Counted from the stretch's first letter, positions 33,731-43,754 are shown. The stretch is DNA of 64,000 nt from Amylostereum areolatum (GCA_012932865.1 SAXG01000053.1:62001-126000), one strand, 5' to 3'. Numbers and translations: made by a program. Notes: a model not told the origin generated them from the sequence alone.

Positions 33731-34445
33731 ACCGGGTCCTGGGAAGCCGGAGTTGTTTTACAACGGTACACTTGCTGAAGACAAAATCAGTGCAGCAAAA
33801 AAAGTCGGCTTCATAACGACATACCAGGCAAGGCGCAAAGTCACGAACCCACAAGGCAATTGTGTTCCGATCGGCATCCGAACCCAGTTCAAATGTTCGG
33901 CTCATTGGCAGTTCTAGGAGTGCAGAGCCGAGTTTTTGACGAACCCGAAGCAGCTCACCATGGGTGTGCAGAGGAGGAGCTTCCATTGCAAGGAGTTTGT
34001 GGACGACCTACCCAAAAATTTTCCGGCCCCTTTTATCCAGATTCCAGAGGTACTCATGCCTTGTGCTTTCAGCACTGCATTTCCTTGGCCGCAGTCCATC
34101 AACCCTATGTCTTGGTTGTTGCTCTTGATTCCACCATCCCATCATGTTTCCAAGGTCCCATGCATCACCTTCTGACTGTGGACAGTCAGTATTTCAGTAG
34201 GGAGGAGATGATAGGGCCCCGCACGCGCTGAGCCCGTACCGAGATCAAGTTCGGCTCCTTTGGACACTTTGGTTTCTTCAGGTGCTTTGGCTCCTGTCCC
34301 GGCTCCTTCAGTTTTGGCTTTGGCTTTGGCTTTGGCTTTGGCTCCATGGGCCACATGACCTCGGCTTCATTACTCAAAAGACCCCTTAGGTTTTGACGCA
34401 GGCTTCCTCACAGACCCTATACTGTACTTTCTACCTACTTCACTC
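33731..34445. other. Short host-like stretch, possible exon remnants
   Basis: On the plus strand a frame from 33732 reads protein-like (KPELFYNGTLAEDKISAAKK...) to a stop near 33915, and another follows (FHCKEFVDDLPKNFPAPF) around 33970-34050. I do not recognise a family and see no start. A GGCTTT hexamer repeat lies at about 34309-34345. The piece sits between the Gypsy-2 LTR and the Plavaka end, so it may be a fragment of the locus into which they inserted. Confidence 0.3.
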
Positions 34446-34682
34446 ATCAGGAAAACTCCCGGTACTTGAGCTGTACTTGAACTTGACATAGCAACTTGGA
34501 CTTGATGAGCATCCTTGGACTGGATTTGGACTGGAAGAAAAAGACTGTGAGACTTACTTAAACAGATGGGTCTTGGAAATTGACTTGGATATATACATGT
34601 CAACTGGGATACTTGACCATATATCATAAATACTTCTCACTCAGACCTTGGAACAGATGCAATAAATATATATATTAAAGGT

Positions 34683-37600
34683 CTAAAATGCAATCTCATG
34701 AGAGTGATGATCAGCATATTTGTTTACATAGGAAGCACAGAAAGCATCTAGACTATCAGTGTTTGATAGAGAACACGGAATAAACTCGGCACCAGCAGAC
34801 ACCCCGATCAGATGCGCACCGCGGAGAATACAATCAATGTGGATGACTGACATCTGACGATCACCCTGCCTGTCAAGATGAGGTTCTACAATCCACATGC
34901 CTGCATCAGGACAAGGCATGTCTGAGACAGGAGAGAACCATGACACCAGTGCGCACGGGTACTCGACACCATTCAACACAAACACAAAGAAAAGGAGAAC
35001 ACGGACAGCATACAAACCCCTAAAACCTGCCGCTTCCGGATCTTTCTCGATGAATACACAGTCACGTCGTGCGGGACCATGACGCCATGATGCAGTGGAT
35101 TGAATGTGTTCGCGGTGCATCCCACCAATCCCCAAAAGATCACTTGGGGCGTAAAATGTCGCAACGGCAGACGGGAAAACAGTCACATGCCCGTCGAAAA
35201 CGGGACAGTTATCGAGCGCAACATCGGCCGGGGAGATCTCCAAATCAGGATATTGTTGATTGTATAGGAAACAGCGGATTAGCTCTTGAAGATCAGGGAT
35301 GTTGATTGCAACGGCGAGCATGTCAACAGGTCGGGGAAGATGACGGACTGCACCAAGGATTTAATTAGCAAAGGAATAGGACCACAGACTCGGCTGACGC
35401 ACCTCGACACTTTGCAAGTTGAACTTCTCCCAAGAAGGTAGGCCCGTCAACATCTCCTCCATTGTCATCTACATTGCCCTCTTCATTGAGAATAATAGGA
35501 TCAATGACGGGGGTAGGGAGAACCACACGAGCCAGGGCTGGAGGATCTGCCTGCATGACAGCAGCCATGGTAGGTGGTAGGCGGAGGCAGGGGCCATTGA
35601 GCATGTCACGAGCGGTGAAGTCAACACGAACCGCTGCAAGCTTGTCAAGGCGCTGGTTTATGAGAAGCATTTGACCCAGAGGTTCGTTGTGATTCGTCCG
35701 CCGATAAGGATCCTTGACCGCCTTGATATGTTTTGACTCCGTTATGGACAAACAGAGTCCATTCGGTGCGCCAAACAATCTGATGTGCGGGATGTAGTGT
35801 ACCATGGAGTGCTGGCGCGGGAGCGAGAACCCATCCGGGCACACCCCAACATCACGGAAGATTTCGCGTTCAATGTGAAAGCGCACGAGGGCAGTGTCGA
35901 TGGCATCCAGAGTATTTTCATCAATGGTTGACCTCCGTACTAGGTAGCAAAACTCCAAGAAGGCGCTGAGCGTGCGGACCATTTGAGCAGGTACATGACC
36001 TGCAATAGCAGGCAGGTAAACCTACACGAGAAAGGTGAGAAAGGTGAGGGCACAGCCAGCTTCATAAGGAAGACGTGCTTACCTTCATGAGGGCCTTTGA
36101 GTCGTCCCCGGTCCACTGTTTGAAGCCTCGCCCTTCGGGAAAGCGCTGAAGCCCAGGAAAGCTCGGTGCCGCCGCAATCCTTGAGATTCAAAGTAAGTAA
36201 CTGTATATTTTAGTGTGAGTGAGGTATATTGACTTACCGGCGGTCAATATCTGCGATGATCGTCGACACGCGTGACTGACCATGTTCTGCAACAAGATAT
36301 TGATTGACCCACCCAACGAGGTGTTGAAGATAGTAATGCGGACGATCTCTAGCTTCAACTATATTATGTAATATGTGACGGAAAGGAACGGAAGGTTCTG
36401 GGAAGAACCGAAACAATATGGAATCGGCTGTGCGAGGCTGTGCGGAGCATGTGATTCTTACTGTACACTTTCACATGAAAGCTGTGGTGGATGACTGAGC
36501 GCACTCTTGGCGCTGATTAATTATGCTACACTATGACACCACTTTCTTACGGCTTTTATGATTGGCTCTTATGGCACAGCGGTTTGGGTATATAAGGCTC
36601 TCGTATTTCGTCCTGCCTCCTCACTCGAAGTATCCCTTCGACTGAGGTGAGCAATCCTTTATACCTTCTACCTATTTCTCTTTGGCTTACATACCTTACT
36701 ATAGCGTCTCACTGACTTAGATAAGGTATAATATATAACTCAAAGTATCCCTTCGACTGAGTGTCTCACTGACTTGGATAAGTCTGTTCAACACGAGGTG
36801 GTATTTGAATGTGCCCTTAATGATTTGATGTAGGAGGTCGGGGGATAGTAACTCGTGGATATCTGCCCGCGTAAAATCCGCTGTGAAAGGCTATAACTTT
36901 TGTCAGTCCCCGCGCGCAACAACATACAGAACAGATGTACCGTGACATCCCCAACAATGCCGTAATCGTCCCAGGCCGTTTTGATACCCAGCAGGTCGAC
37001 GACAGCATTGGTGTGTTCTGCGCAGCGTTGCGTACCTGCTCTGTCCAAGAGAGATGGTCGTGCAGTACACCTAGTAGAAAGATCAGAGGTCAGTGTCTAT
37101 ACTCATGACATGGTAGATACAAGAACATACTTCGGGCACCAATTTTGGACTATGCAAGCGAGCATTACTTGCTCTGGGTAGTCAGCAATATATGGGCCGA
37201 GACCAAAGATGAGTTTGCGATAATGGCCGTTGGCACACAGCATCACCGTAGGTTCCACCATCCCAGGACGCAGAGGTTGAAGTATCATGTGGATCGACGA
37301 ATGAAACAGTTGGTGGCGGAACATCTGGAAGTGGCTGTCCTTCACATACTGCTCATCCGCTGATGTACGCCGTTTGTCAGACGAGAGTCTGGTCCGAGAA
37401 AAGCGAAGGCACGTACTTTTCGGTATGGACAAGAATGCAACCAAGGAAATACCTTCGCGATGGGCATGCCGAGCTCCGTTGGTGATCAGGCCATTGGAGA
37501 GGTAGAAGGGGTAATAGTTGTGTTGCCCCGTGGCGACGGATACCATCGTCTTGTTACTGCCCGCAATGATGGGACAGTATGTCGCACTGTGGTTGCGAAG

Positions 37601-40126
37601 ATCCTCGGCGAGTATATCCTATAGTCTGAAAGTCAGCTCCGCATCGTCTGCAATAGACAGATACACGTACTGATTGTTTCCACATCAGCAAAACTCTGAG
37701 TACTTGGGATGAACTTGGACTTGGAGCAAGCACCTTGGGCTTGGAGATTTACCTTGGAGGCACTTTGCCTTGGAGTCAAATAACTTGAAGCCTTGGTAAA
37801 ATCAATGGAGCTTGGAATTGACCTTGGGAATTTAGTAGTTTACTTAGACACTTGCAGTTTTTGTTAATGCCTTCTACATCACAAAATCTCAAGTCTCGAT
37901 GGATGCCAAGTCGGGAGTTCTCGCAACTTTGTGAAATAACGACACAAATAGTCATGTGATTCATCATTTTCGTTGACCTCGACGCCGCGTCGTCCCTCTT
38001 CTCTTTGTCTCCGACCACGACCTTTGTCGTCGTCGTGGACCGTCGTTGTCATCAGTCCTCGCGTCATCGTCGTCGCCACCACCCTCGTCACTGCGTCGCC
38101 ACCACCTTTGTCCTCAACGCCTCATCACCACGTCGTCAACGCCCTCGTCTCAACGCCCTCACCACGGCGTTGTCAACACCCTCGCCACGGCGTCGTCAAC
38201 ACCCCTGTCACGACGTCGTCAACACCCTCGTCACTGTGCCCTCAACACTCTCGTCCAACACCCTCCTCAACGCCCTCGTCACCACGTCGGCAACGCCCTC
38301 ATCACCACGTCCCCACCGCCCTCGTCACCGCGTCCCCACCACCCTCATCCTCAACGCCCTCATCACCACGTCCTCAATGCCCTCGTCTCAACACCCTCGT
38401 CAACGCGTCCCCCACCGCCCTCGTCACCGCACCCTCAACGCTCTCGTCCACCGCCCTCGTCAACCGCCCTCGTCCACCGCCCTTGTCACTGCCCTTGTCA
38501 CCGCATCCCCACCACCCTCGTCTCAACGCCCTCGTCACCGCGTCCCCACCGCCCTCGTCACTGCGTCCCCACCACCCTCGTCCTCAACGCTCTCGTCACC
38601 TCACCCTCAACGCCCTCGTCCACCGCCCTCGTCCACCGCCCTCGTCACCGCGTCGCCACCACCCTCGTCCTCAACGCTCTCGTCACCGCACCCTCAATGC
38701 TCTTGTCCACCGCCCTCGTCCACCGCCCTCGTCACCGCGTCCCCACCGCCCTCGTCACCGTGTCCCCACCGCCCTCGTCACCGCGTCCCCACCACCCTCG
38801 TCCTCAATGCCCTAGCCACGGCGTCATCACCACCCCCCACTGCCCTCGTCTCAACGCCCTCATCAACGTGTCGTCAACGCGTTCCCCACCACCCTCGTCA
38901 CTGCACCCTCGACACTCTCGTCCAACACCCTCTTCAATGCCCTCGTCACCAGGGCCCCACCGCCCTGGTGCTCCACCCTTGATGCCCCCATTCCCGGTGC
39001 TCCGTTCTTGCATCCTGGTGCTCTGTTCTCGCTGCTTCAGTGCTCCATCTTTGCTACCCTTCCCCACTCCCCTGTTGTGTAGCTGTACCTACATCCTGTG
39101 TAACACATGTACCCAATCTATAGAATGATGAATAATGATTTTTTTCAACCCTAAAATGTGTGCACAAAACAACTTGGATGTGTCTTGTGAGCTCCTTGTA
39201 GAATCTGAAGCTACTTGAGCATGTCCTTGGGCATCCAAACCTAGCTTGGGGATCCTGGATAACAACCTTTATGGCCTTGAGGCTTACTTGCCAAGTGGGC
39301 CCAAGGCTCCCCCCAAGGCAAATGTGACCTTGGGCCAGTAAGTGACCCGGCTTGGGCAAGGCACATGTTACTTGGGGCTTGGGGCCTTGGGGGCCTTGCC
39401 CAAGGGCCCCAAGGCCCTGTCAAGTACTCAGAGTTTTGCTGATGCACCCCCAGTCACCTGACATAAAATCACGGTACTGCCGTTTATCCTTGCTGTTGAA
39501 GACCCGTTTCACGCAGAAATCCATCTCCGACACAAAATCTGGGTTTGCCAACTGGTTGCGGATCACTGCCAGTGGGCACCGGAACCAGACCTCGTATGAC
39601 GCCAGCATCCACGGTGGAACTTCACCAGCAGGCCGGGGGCCATTGTAAGTCACCGAGAAGGACTGCCAGGCAACATCGCCGAGCTTGCTAGCGTCAATGG
39701 TTTCCTGCATGTCTTTGTTGCCGGAGAACAGTGGGTTCGATCCTTCGTGAAGTGTCGACGCCCAGAGGGCCATGAGCTTATCGATGTTTGCACCACTCAT
39801 CTGGTCTTGTCTGTATAAGAAATCACCAATTTCGAATTCTTCGCGGTTGCCGAAGGGCAAATAGTCCTCCGCGGGGGGGCTTAAAGGTGGTGGAGGTGGC
39901 GACCCCGGTGGAAGAAAAGTGCCGTTCGAGTTGCAAGGTCGTCCTGGATGGAAAGTGAGCATATGCTACAATGGGGGAGAGTGCACGTACCATCAAGGTG
40001 GGGGTGCATTTCCACTCGTGCTCCCATGTCCACACCGCCTCTGTTTTCGTCGTCATCGTCATCGTTGTCGTCGTCTTCAAGACCCGGCATCGCGATGTTG
40101 TAATTGTAGTCTTTGTCGGCAGGCAT
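34683..40126 (-). CDS. Plavaka transposase, nine exons, interrupted by two insertions
   Basis: Family blocks seen in order: start MPADKDYNYN (40126), HPHLDG/RPCNSNG across an intron, FLYRQDQMSGANIDKLM, GDVAWQSFSVTYNG, VPPWM, SVATGQHNYYPFYLSNG, FRHQLFHSS, GLGPYIADYPEQ, WDDYGIVGD, ADIHELLSPDLLHQ, IDRR, RFPEGRGFKQWTGDDSKALMK, FCYLVRR, CPDGFSLPRQHSMVHY, SITESKHIKAVKDP, and YADHHSHE at the C-terminus (34683). Introns fitting GT-AG and phase: 39944-39990, 37619-37670, 37360-37416, 37071-37130, 36891-36940, 36180-36237, 36022-36082, 35348-35402. Setting aside the LTR-D and the TIR element (each with one TSD copy) leaves a frame with no stop that I can find. Plavaka transposases are DDE enzymes related to the CACTA superfamily and move DNA by cut and paste in the nucleus. 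A start further upstream is possible. Confidence 0.85.
36322..36793 (+). repeat. Solo LTR-D (copia) with TSD CGAGG
   Basis: 472 bp, TGTTGAAGATAG...GTCTGTTCAACA, with TATATAAGG near 36590. Flanked by CGAGG at 36317-36321 and 36794-36798. It lies within exon 6 of the Plavaka transposase; across it the protein reads continuously (FKYHL / VGWVNQYL). Confidence 0.95.
37686..39441. mobile_element. Non-autonomous DNA element, 21-bp TIRs, TSD AT
   Basis: Perfect inverted termini CAGCAAAACTCTGAGTACTTG at 37686-37706 and 39421-39441. AT on each side (37684-37685 and 39442-39443). Both sub-terminal zones are full of CTTGG/CCAAG words. The centre is a pyrimidine-rich minisatellite. It encodes no transposase. 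The termini match the Plavaka end at 34448 at 17 of 21 positions, so it is probably mobilised by a Plavaka enzyme. It sits in a transposase exon: without it the codons read DWGCMWKQS up to the splice donor. Confidence 0.88.
38040..38990. repeat. Pyrimidine-rich minisatellite (CCCTCGTCAACGC-type units)
   Basis: Almost a kilobase of imperfect repeats built from CGCCCTCGTC plus CACCGCGTCCCCACC variants. All three plus-strand frames stay open for 280-360 codons only because the units lack T-A-rich stop triplets; the frames have no start logic or domain and are not called genes. Confidence 0.9.
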
Positions 40127-40573
40127 AGGTGTCGGTACCCGGTGGTGGATAATACAAGGTGGTGGGGCCGGTAGTAAATTGCTGGTGTGACGTGCGTTGA
40201 AGTGTTGCGTTTGGCCGGATACATTTTTGAACCATTGGTGGCACCCTGGGGCTTTTCAGGGAAGAGTTCTAAGCTTCGGTGACCGTCGAATTTTTGCAAG
40301 CGGCATGTTGGAGGACGAGCTGGAAAAGCAGGGGCCCACGCGAGGATGGCGAGGAACCTCGAACAAGTCAAGTCGAGGGTTAGAAACTGACGTCCGACGG
40401 GACAATATGTCATGCTTATTTCGGAATCCCACAGAAGATACTACATTCAGACTCAGAGCCGAAAAACCTGTGACGAACTTCAGTACACAAAATGAACGGG
40501 GCGTGAAAAGGACTTCCATACCTTGACCTCCCCCTCAAATGACGCCCATCCTTTTCCCTCATATTCTGCTGGC
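40127..40573. other. Spacer between Plavaka transposase and host-type gene
   Basis: No recognised gene. A minus-strand frame runs through here (to 40413) but shows no Plavaka block. A right-hand Plavaka terminus was looked for and not found. Confidence 0.4.
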
Positions 40574-41100
40574 ATGTCGCAGCTCCGCAAATGTGCACCC
40601 ATTAGCCCTCCCCTTGTGACCCGCCAGAGAAACAAGGACATGCATCCTGGTCTCCCAGATGTTGCGAAGCCCCACAAGACGACCGCCGAGGTCTAAGCGG
40701 AAAAGGATGCGAAGTCCCAGGCCTTGCGTGCCGCCGCCGCCGCCAAACGGGTCAAGGTAAAGCGCCTTGAGCAGATTGAGGACGACTTGGCAAAGGAGTC
40801 GGAGTTGCGGGGGATGCTGAGCTCACCACGCGTCGTAGAATGACAAACGACTGCGACACCTTCAAGGACGCAGACGTCAAGTGAGTCTCGTCACTTCTAT
40901 CAATTCCATAGGGGTACTTACGATGGCATTTCAGGGAAGAAACCCCAGCGGGAGGCGGACTCGCCGGAGGTGTCAAGCTCGCCACCTGTCACGAAAAGAC
41001 GAACGGCTGCGACACCGAGTCAGTTTTTGAACTTGTATGAAATCTGTAGTACTGACACTTACCATGGGTTGTTAGGGAAGAAGCACCAGCAGATAGACGA

Positions 41101-41520
41101 TGTCACGGATCGCTCCATTTCTCTCTTCGTTTGCAGACCTCGTACACGCGACGCGTCACGGCACATGACTTTCCCTTGCATCACATGCTTCAACGACGTC
41201 ATTGCCCGGACTTCCAAGCGGGGTTCCGCATCCTTATCTATGACATCATTGCTCCGGACCTTTGTCCTCCGCCCCATGACTCCTTTCTTATTGTTCCCCC
41301 CGCTCGCACCACTATTGCATCGCATCGCACCATCGTACCCACTTGTATATAAGGACAGTGTTTCTCTTCCCTTTTCCCTAGACTGTCCATCTCGTCATAC
41401 GGTACTGTAGCGCACGTTGCACTACCCTAGACCCCGGCACTCTCGAATCTATTTTCTTCTCGCTTCTCCCATCGTCGCAACTTAGGCAGTTCATCGGTCT
41501 CATAAACTGCATTTCTGACA
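41101..41520 (+). repeat. LTR-B, 5' LTR of Gypsy-5
   Basis: TGTCACGGATCG...TTTCTGACA, TATATAAGG at 41346-41354. Directly followed by CCTGGACAGTC, the probable primer-binding region. Confidence 0.97.
41346..41354 (+). promoter_or_regulatory. LTR-B TATA box of Gypsy-5
   Basis: TATATAAGG, about 175 bp from the LTR 3' end. Several ATGs lie upstream of it, none between it and the gag start, which fits transcription starting just downstream. Equivalent boxes: 51857-51865 (Gypsy-6), 33478-33486 minus (Gypsy-2), 27332-27340 minus (Gypsy-3). Confidence 0.75.
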
Positions 41521-42728
41521 CCTGGACAGTCTACCCCCACGCCTACCTCGCACCCCTCTCTCCATCTACCTCTGCCGTCTCCACGACGTTAAAAACTCCC
41601 ACCACGGACCTCCTGAACGCACCGGTTTTCCTCCCGTTCAACGGAAAGCCGATCACCCCCCGCGACGACGCACCACTCCCCTACCCTTGGTCCGACGCCG
41701 TCACCGTCAACTGCCTCGTCCCCGTACAGAACCTCTGCAAGAAAGATCCCTGGACCGCGCACGGCCTCAACTTCCGCATCTTCGAGTGGAGGTGGCACAA
41801 GGATCACGGTACTGTCGTCCTCGCCCTATACGTCCGAATCACTACGTGCATCAACGTAGATCTCGAACGCCTTGAATTCACCCTCCACGCCCCCACCTAC
41901 CACACATACCTCATCCAAGACGCCCCCAACCCGATCCTCCAAACCAGTTTCACCTCCGTCTCCCAGTTTAACCGTCGGACCCCCGAATCCACCCCGCCAC
42001 CAGTCCTCCGTCCCACCATCAAGGGTAAGACCCTTCGTCGCCGCCACCACGAACATAAGATCCGCCAGGAAGTAAAAGCCGGCTACCTCACCAAGAAACT
42101 CCTCGGCCGTCGCCCCGTCGCGGCGGACTTCTTCTAGACCATCATCACGTCCTCCACAGCCCCTCGTCCCCCCACCCCGAACCTTCCCCCAGGCGTCTTT
42201 CGAGACTACTGTCCCGAAGAATACTATATCCTCACCTCGCAGCAGACTAAGGAATCCGTACGTTGGCTACACGACGAACCAAACCGGCAACGTCGAGACT
42301 GGTACTTCGACGACCGCGACGAACAACCCTACGTCGAAGAATCGGATTTTGCCACCGCTGCGGACGTTCTACAGCGCTTCCTGAACCCCCCTCCGACCAA
42401 CTCGCCCCCACCCCGTCGACGTACTGTAATCGAAGTCCCAGAAGGGATCAACCACAACGACACAACTGGGAAGTGGTACGCCTATAGACGGAACAAGAAC
42501 GGAACCCCAGGACGATCAGTAGTTGAGTGGCAGCCCACTTCGTTCAGTCCCGTCCAAGATCACTGGTCGTGGCATCATAACCAGCAATTCCTCACCCCCG
42601 CCGACTTCCTTGTCGCAAAACAAGTTGAGGACGAAGTTGAAGAAGCAGAAGAACGCCGACGAGAAACTCTACGCCGCCTTGATCAAGAACTCGCCCAATC
42701 CCTCACCGTCCCCCTCCCCTTCGACAAG
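41521..42728 (+). other. Gypsy-5 leader: ATG-free, in-frame pre-gag reading frame
   Basis: From the TATA box to the gag ATG (41355-42728, 1374 bases) there is no ATG in any frame. The frame of gag is open from before 41523 to 42134, has one TAG (42135-42137, context CTTCTTCTAG), and is open from 42138 into gag. The upstream part (204 codons from 41523) has a conserved block, WTAHGLNFRIFEWRW, shared with Gypsy-4 and Gypsy-2. The downstream part (197 codons) is acidic and Trp/Tyr-rich, ending in an EAEERRRETLRRLDQEL helix. Translation would need a non-AUG start, splicing or readthrough. An alternative is an untranslated, structured leader. Confidence 0.65.
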
Positions 42729-43754
42729 ATGTCCGACGCCGAATCCAAACCTGCCGTCTCCAAGCGGGAGATCGGCCCCAAGCCAAAGCCATTCAAAGGC
42801 GATAGACGCGACACCCTCCGGTTCTCCCTCGAGCTCCGCATGTTCCTGCGCGTTAACAAGGATGTTTATGCCACAGATGACGCCAAGATGATGCTCCTCC
42901 TCAGCCTGATGGAGGACGACACGGCGAAAGCCTGGGCCACGCATCGCCGCATGGAACTCTTCGCCGACGAAGACGAGAAGGAAGACGCCGACACCCTCGA
43001 CCCCACGCCCCCCACACTCCACTATAGCTCCTACAAAGAGCTCTTCGAGAGGTTTGGCAAAGACTTCGTGCCCGTCGATCCGAAGATAGAGGCTCAGCGT
43101 AAGATCAACGAGCTCGCAATGACCACCCGGGACGTCACTGACTTTATCACCGAGTTTGAGATGCTGGTAACCATGTCAGCGTACGACGACGAGGCGCTAA
43201 TCCACTTTTTCAAGAAGGGACTTCAGCGTGACCTCGGCAAGCAGGTGGCCCGGTCGTACCCGTTCCCCACCAAGCTCGCGGAGTGGAAGGAGCGCGCCCG
43301 CCGCATCAACCACCAGTGGCTCGAAGAGAACCCGGAGAGGAAGAGCAGTCAGTCCAAGGGGGCTGTCGCGCTCACCTCGAACGGTTCGACCAACGACTCC
43401 TCGTCGCGCCGAGTCGGCGCCTTCACCAACACCTCGACCCGCCCTGCAAAGCTGACGGACGACGAGCGCGCAAAGATGATGCGCGAAGGCAAGTGCTTCA
43501 TGTGTCGACAAGCCGGTCACGTCTCTCGCGACTGCCCCAACCGTGACTCGAGCGCGCGACGGGTGGGCGCAGTAGAGACTGGGTCCAAGGCCCCTCCCCT
43601 GCCGACAAACACGGCTCCGTCCACTGCGAAAACAGCTCCTGACCCATCCAAAACCATCGCGGCGATCACTCGCCAGCTGAAGGATCTGGACGCGGAAGGC
43701 AAGGAGCAGGCAGTAGCGCTGTTGAAGGACATCCTGGAATCGCAGGATTTTTGA
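42729..43754 (+). CDS. gag: Gypsy-5 Gag
   Basis: 341 residues. The start is the first ATG of the inferred transcript. Gag domain from about residue 15 (GPKPKPFKGDRRDTLRFSLE) to 190. A Ser/Thr-rich linker follows, then the CCHC knuckle CFMCRQAGHVSRDC near residue 260, and a C-terminal helix ending LLKDILESQDF. The stop is GAT TTT TGA; the T5 run 43748-43752 allows a -1 slip onto TTT-TTG, which opens pol. The open frame upstream of the ATG is discussed under the leader. Forms the cytoplasmic particle and binds element RNA. Confidence 0.95.
   Translation: MSDAESKPAVSKREIGPKPKPFKGDRRDTLRFSLELRMFLRVNKDVYATDDAKMMLLLSLMEDDTAKAWATHRRMELFADEDEKEDADTLDPTPPTLHYSSYKELFERFGKDFVPVDPKIEAQRKINELAMTTRDVTDFITEFEMLVTMSAYDDEALIHFFKKGLQRDLGKQVARSYPFPTKLAEWKERARRINHQWLEENPERKSSQSKGAVALTSNGSTNDSSSRRVGAFTNTSTRPAKLTDDERAKMMREGKCFMCRQAGHVSRDCPNRDSSARRVGAVETGSKAPPLPTNTAPSTAKTAPDPSKTIAAITRQLKDLDAEGKEQAVALLKDILESQDF

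Larger units (their letters stand above)
34448..40126 (-). mobile_element. Plavaka-type DNA transposon (right end not located)
   Basis: The left end (3' end of the element) is the terminal sequence CAGGAAAACTCCCGGTACTTG at 34448-34468, preceded by AT. It is followed by CTTGG-rich subterminal sequence and the transposase gene. The element houses a solo LTR-D (36322-36793) and a non-autonomous relative (37686-39441) with the near-identical terminus CAGCAAAACTCTGAGTACTTG. I could not find the matching right terminus between 40127 and the start of the host gene at 40574, so the upper boundary is only the transposase start. Confidence 0.75.

Noticed and set aside
38005..39128. Long plus-strand open frames (280-360 codons) rich in Ser, Pro, Arg and His
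   Set aside because: They overlap in three frames across a minisatellite inside a transposon; open only because the repeat lacks stop triplets.
40127..40573. Right-hand Plavaka terminus
   Set aside because: No reverse complement of the CAGGAAAACTC-type terminus found; the upper boundary is left open.
41521..41540. Assignment of the primer-binding site to a particular tRNA
   Set aside because: CCTGGACAG follows the LTR in Gypsy-2/5/6 and CCTGGACTTGG in Gypsy-4, but without a tRNA set I cannot name the primer or exclude self-priming.
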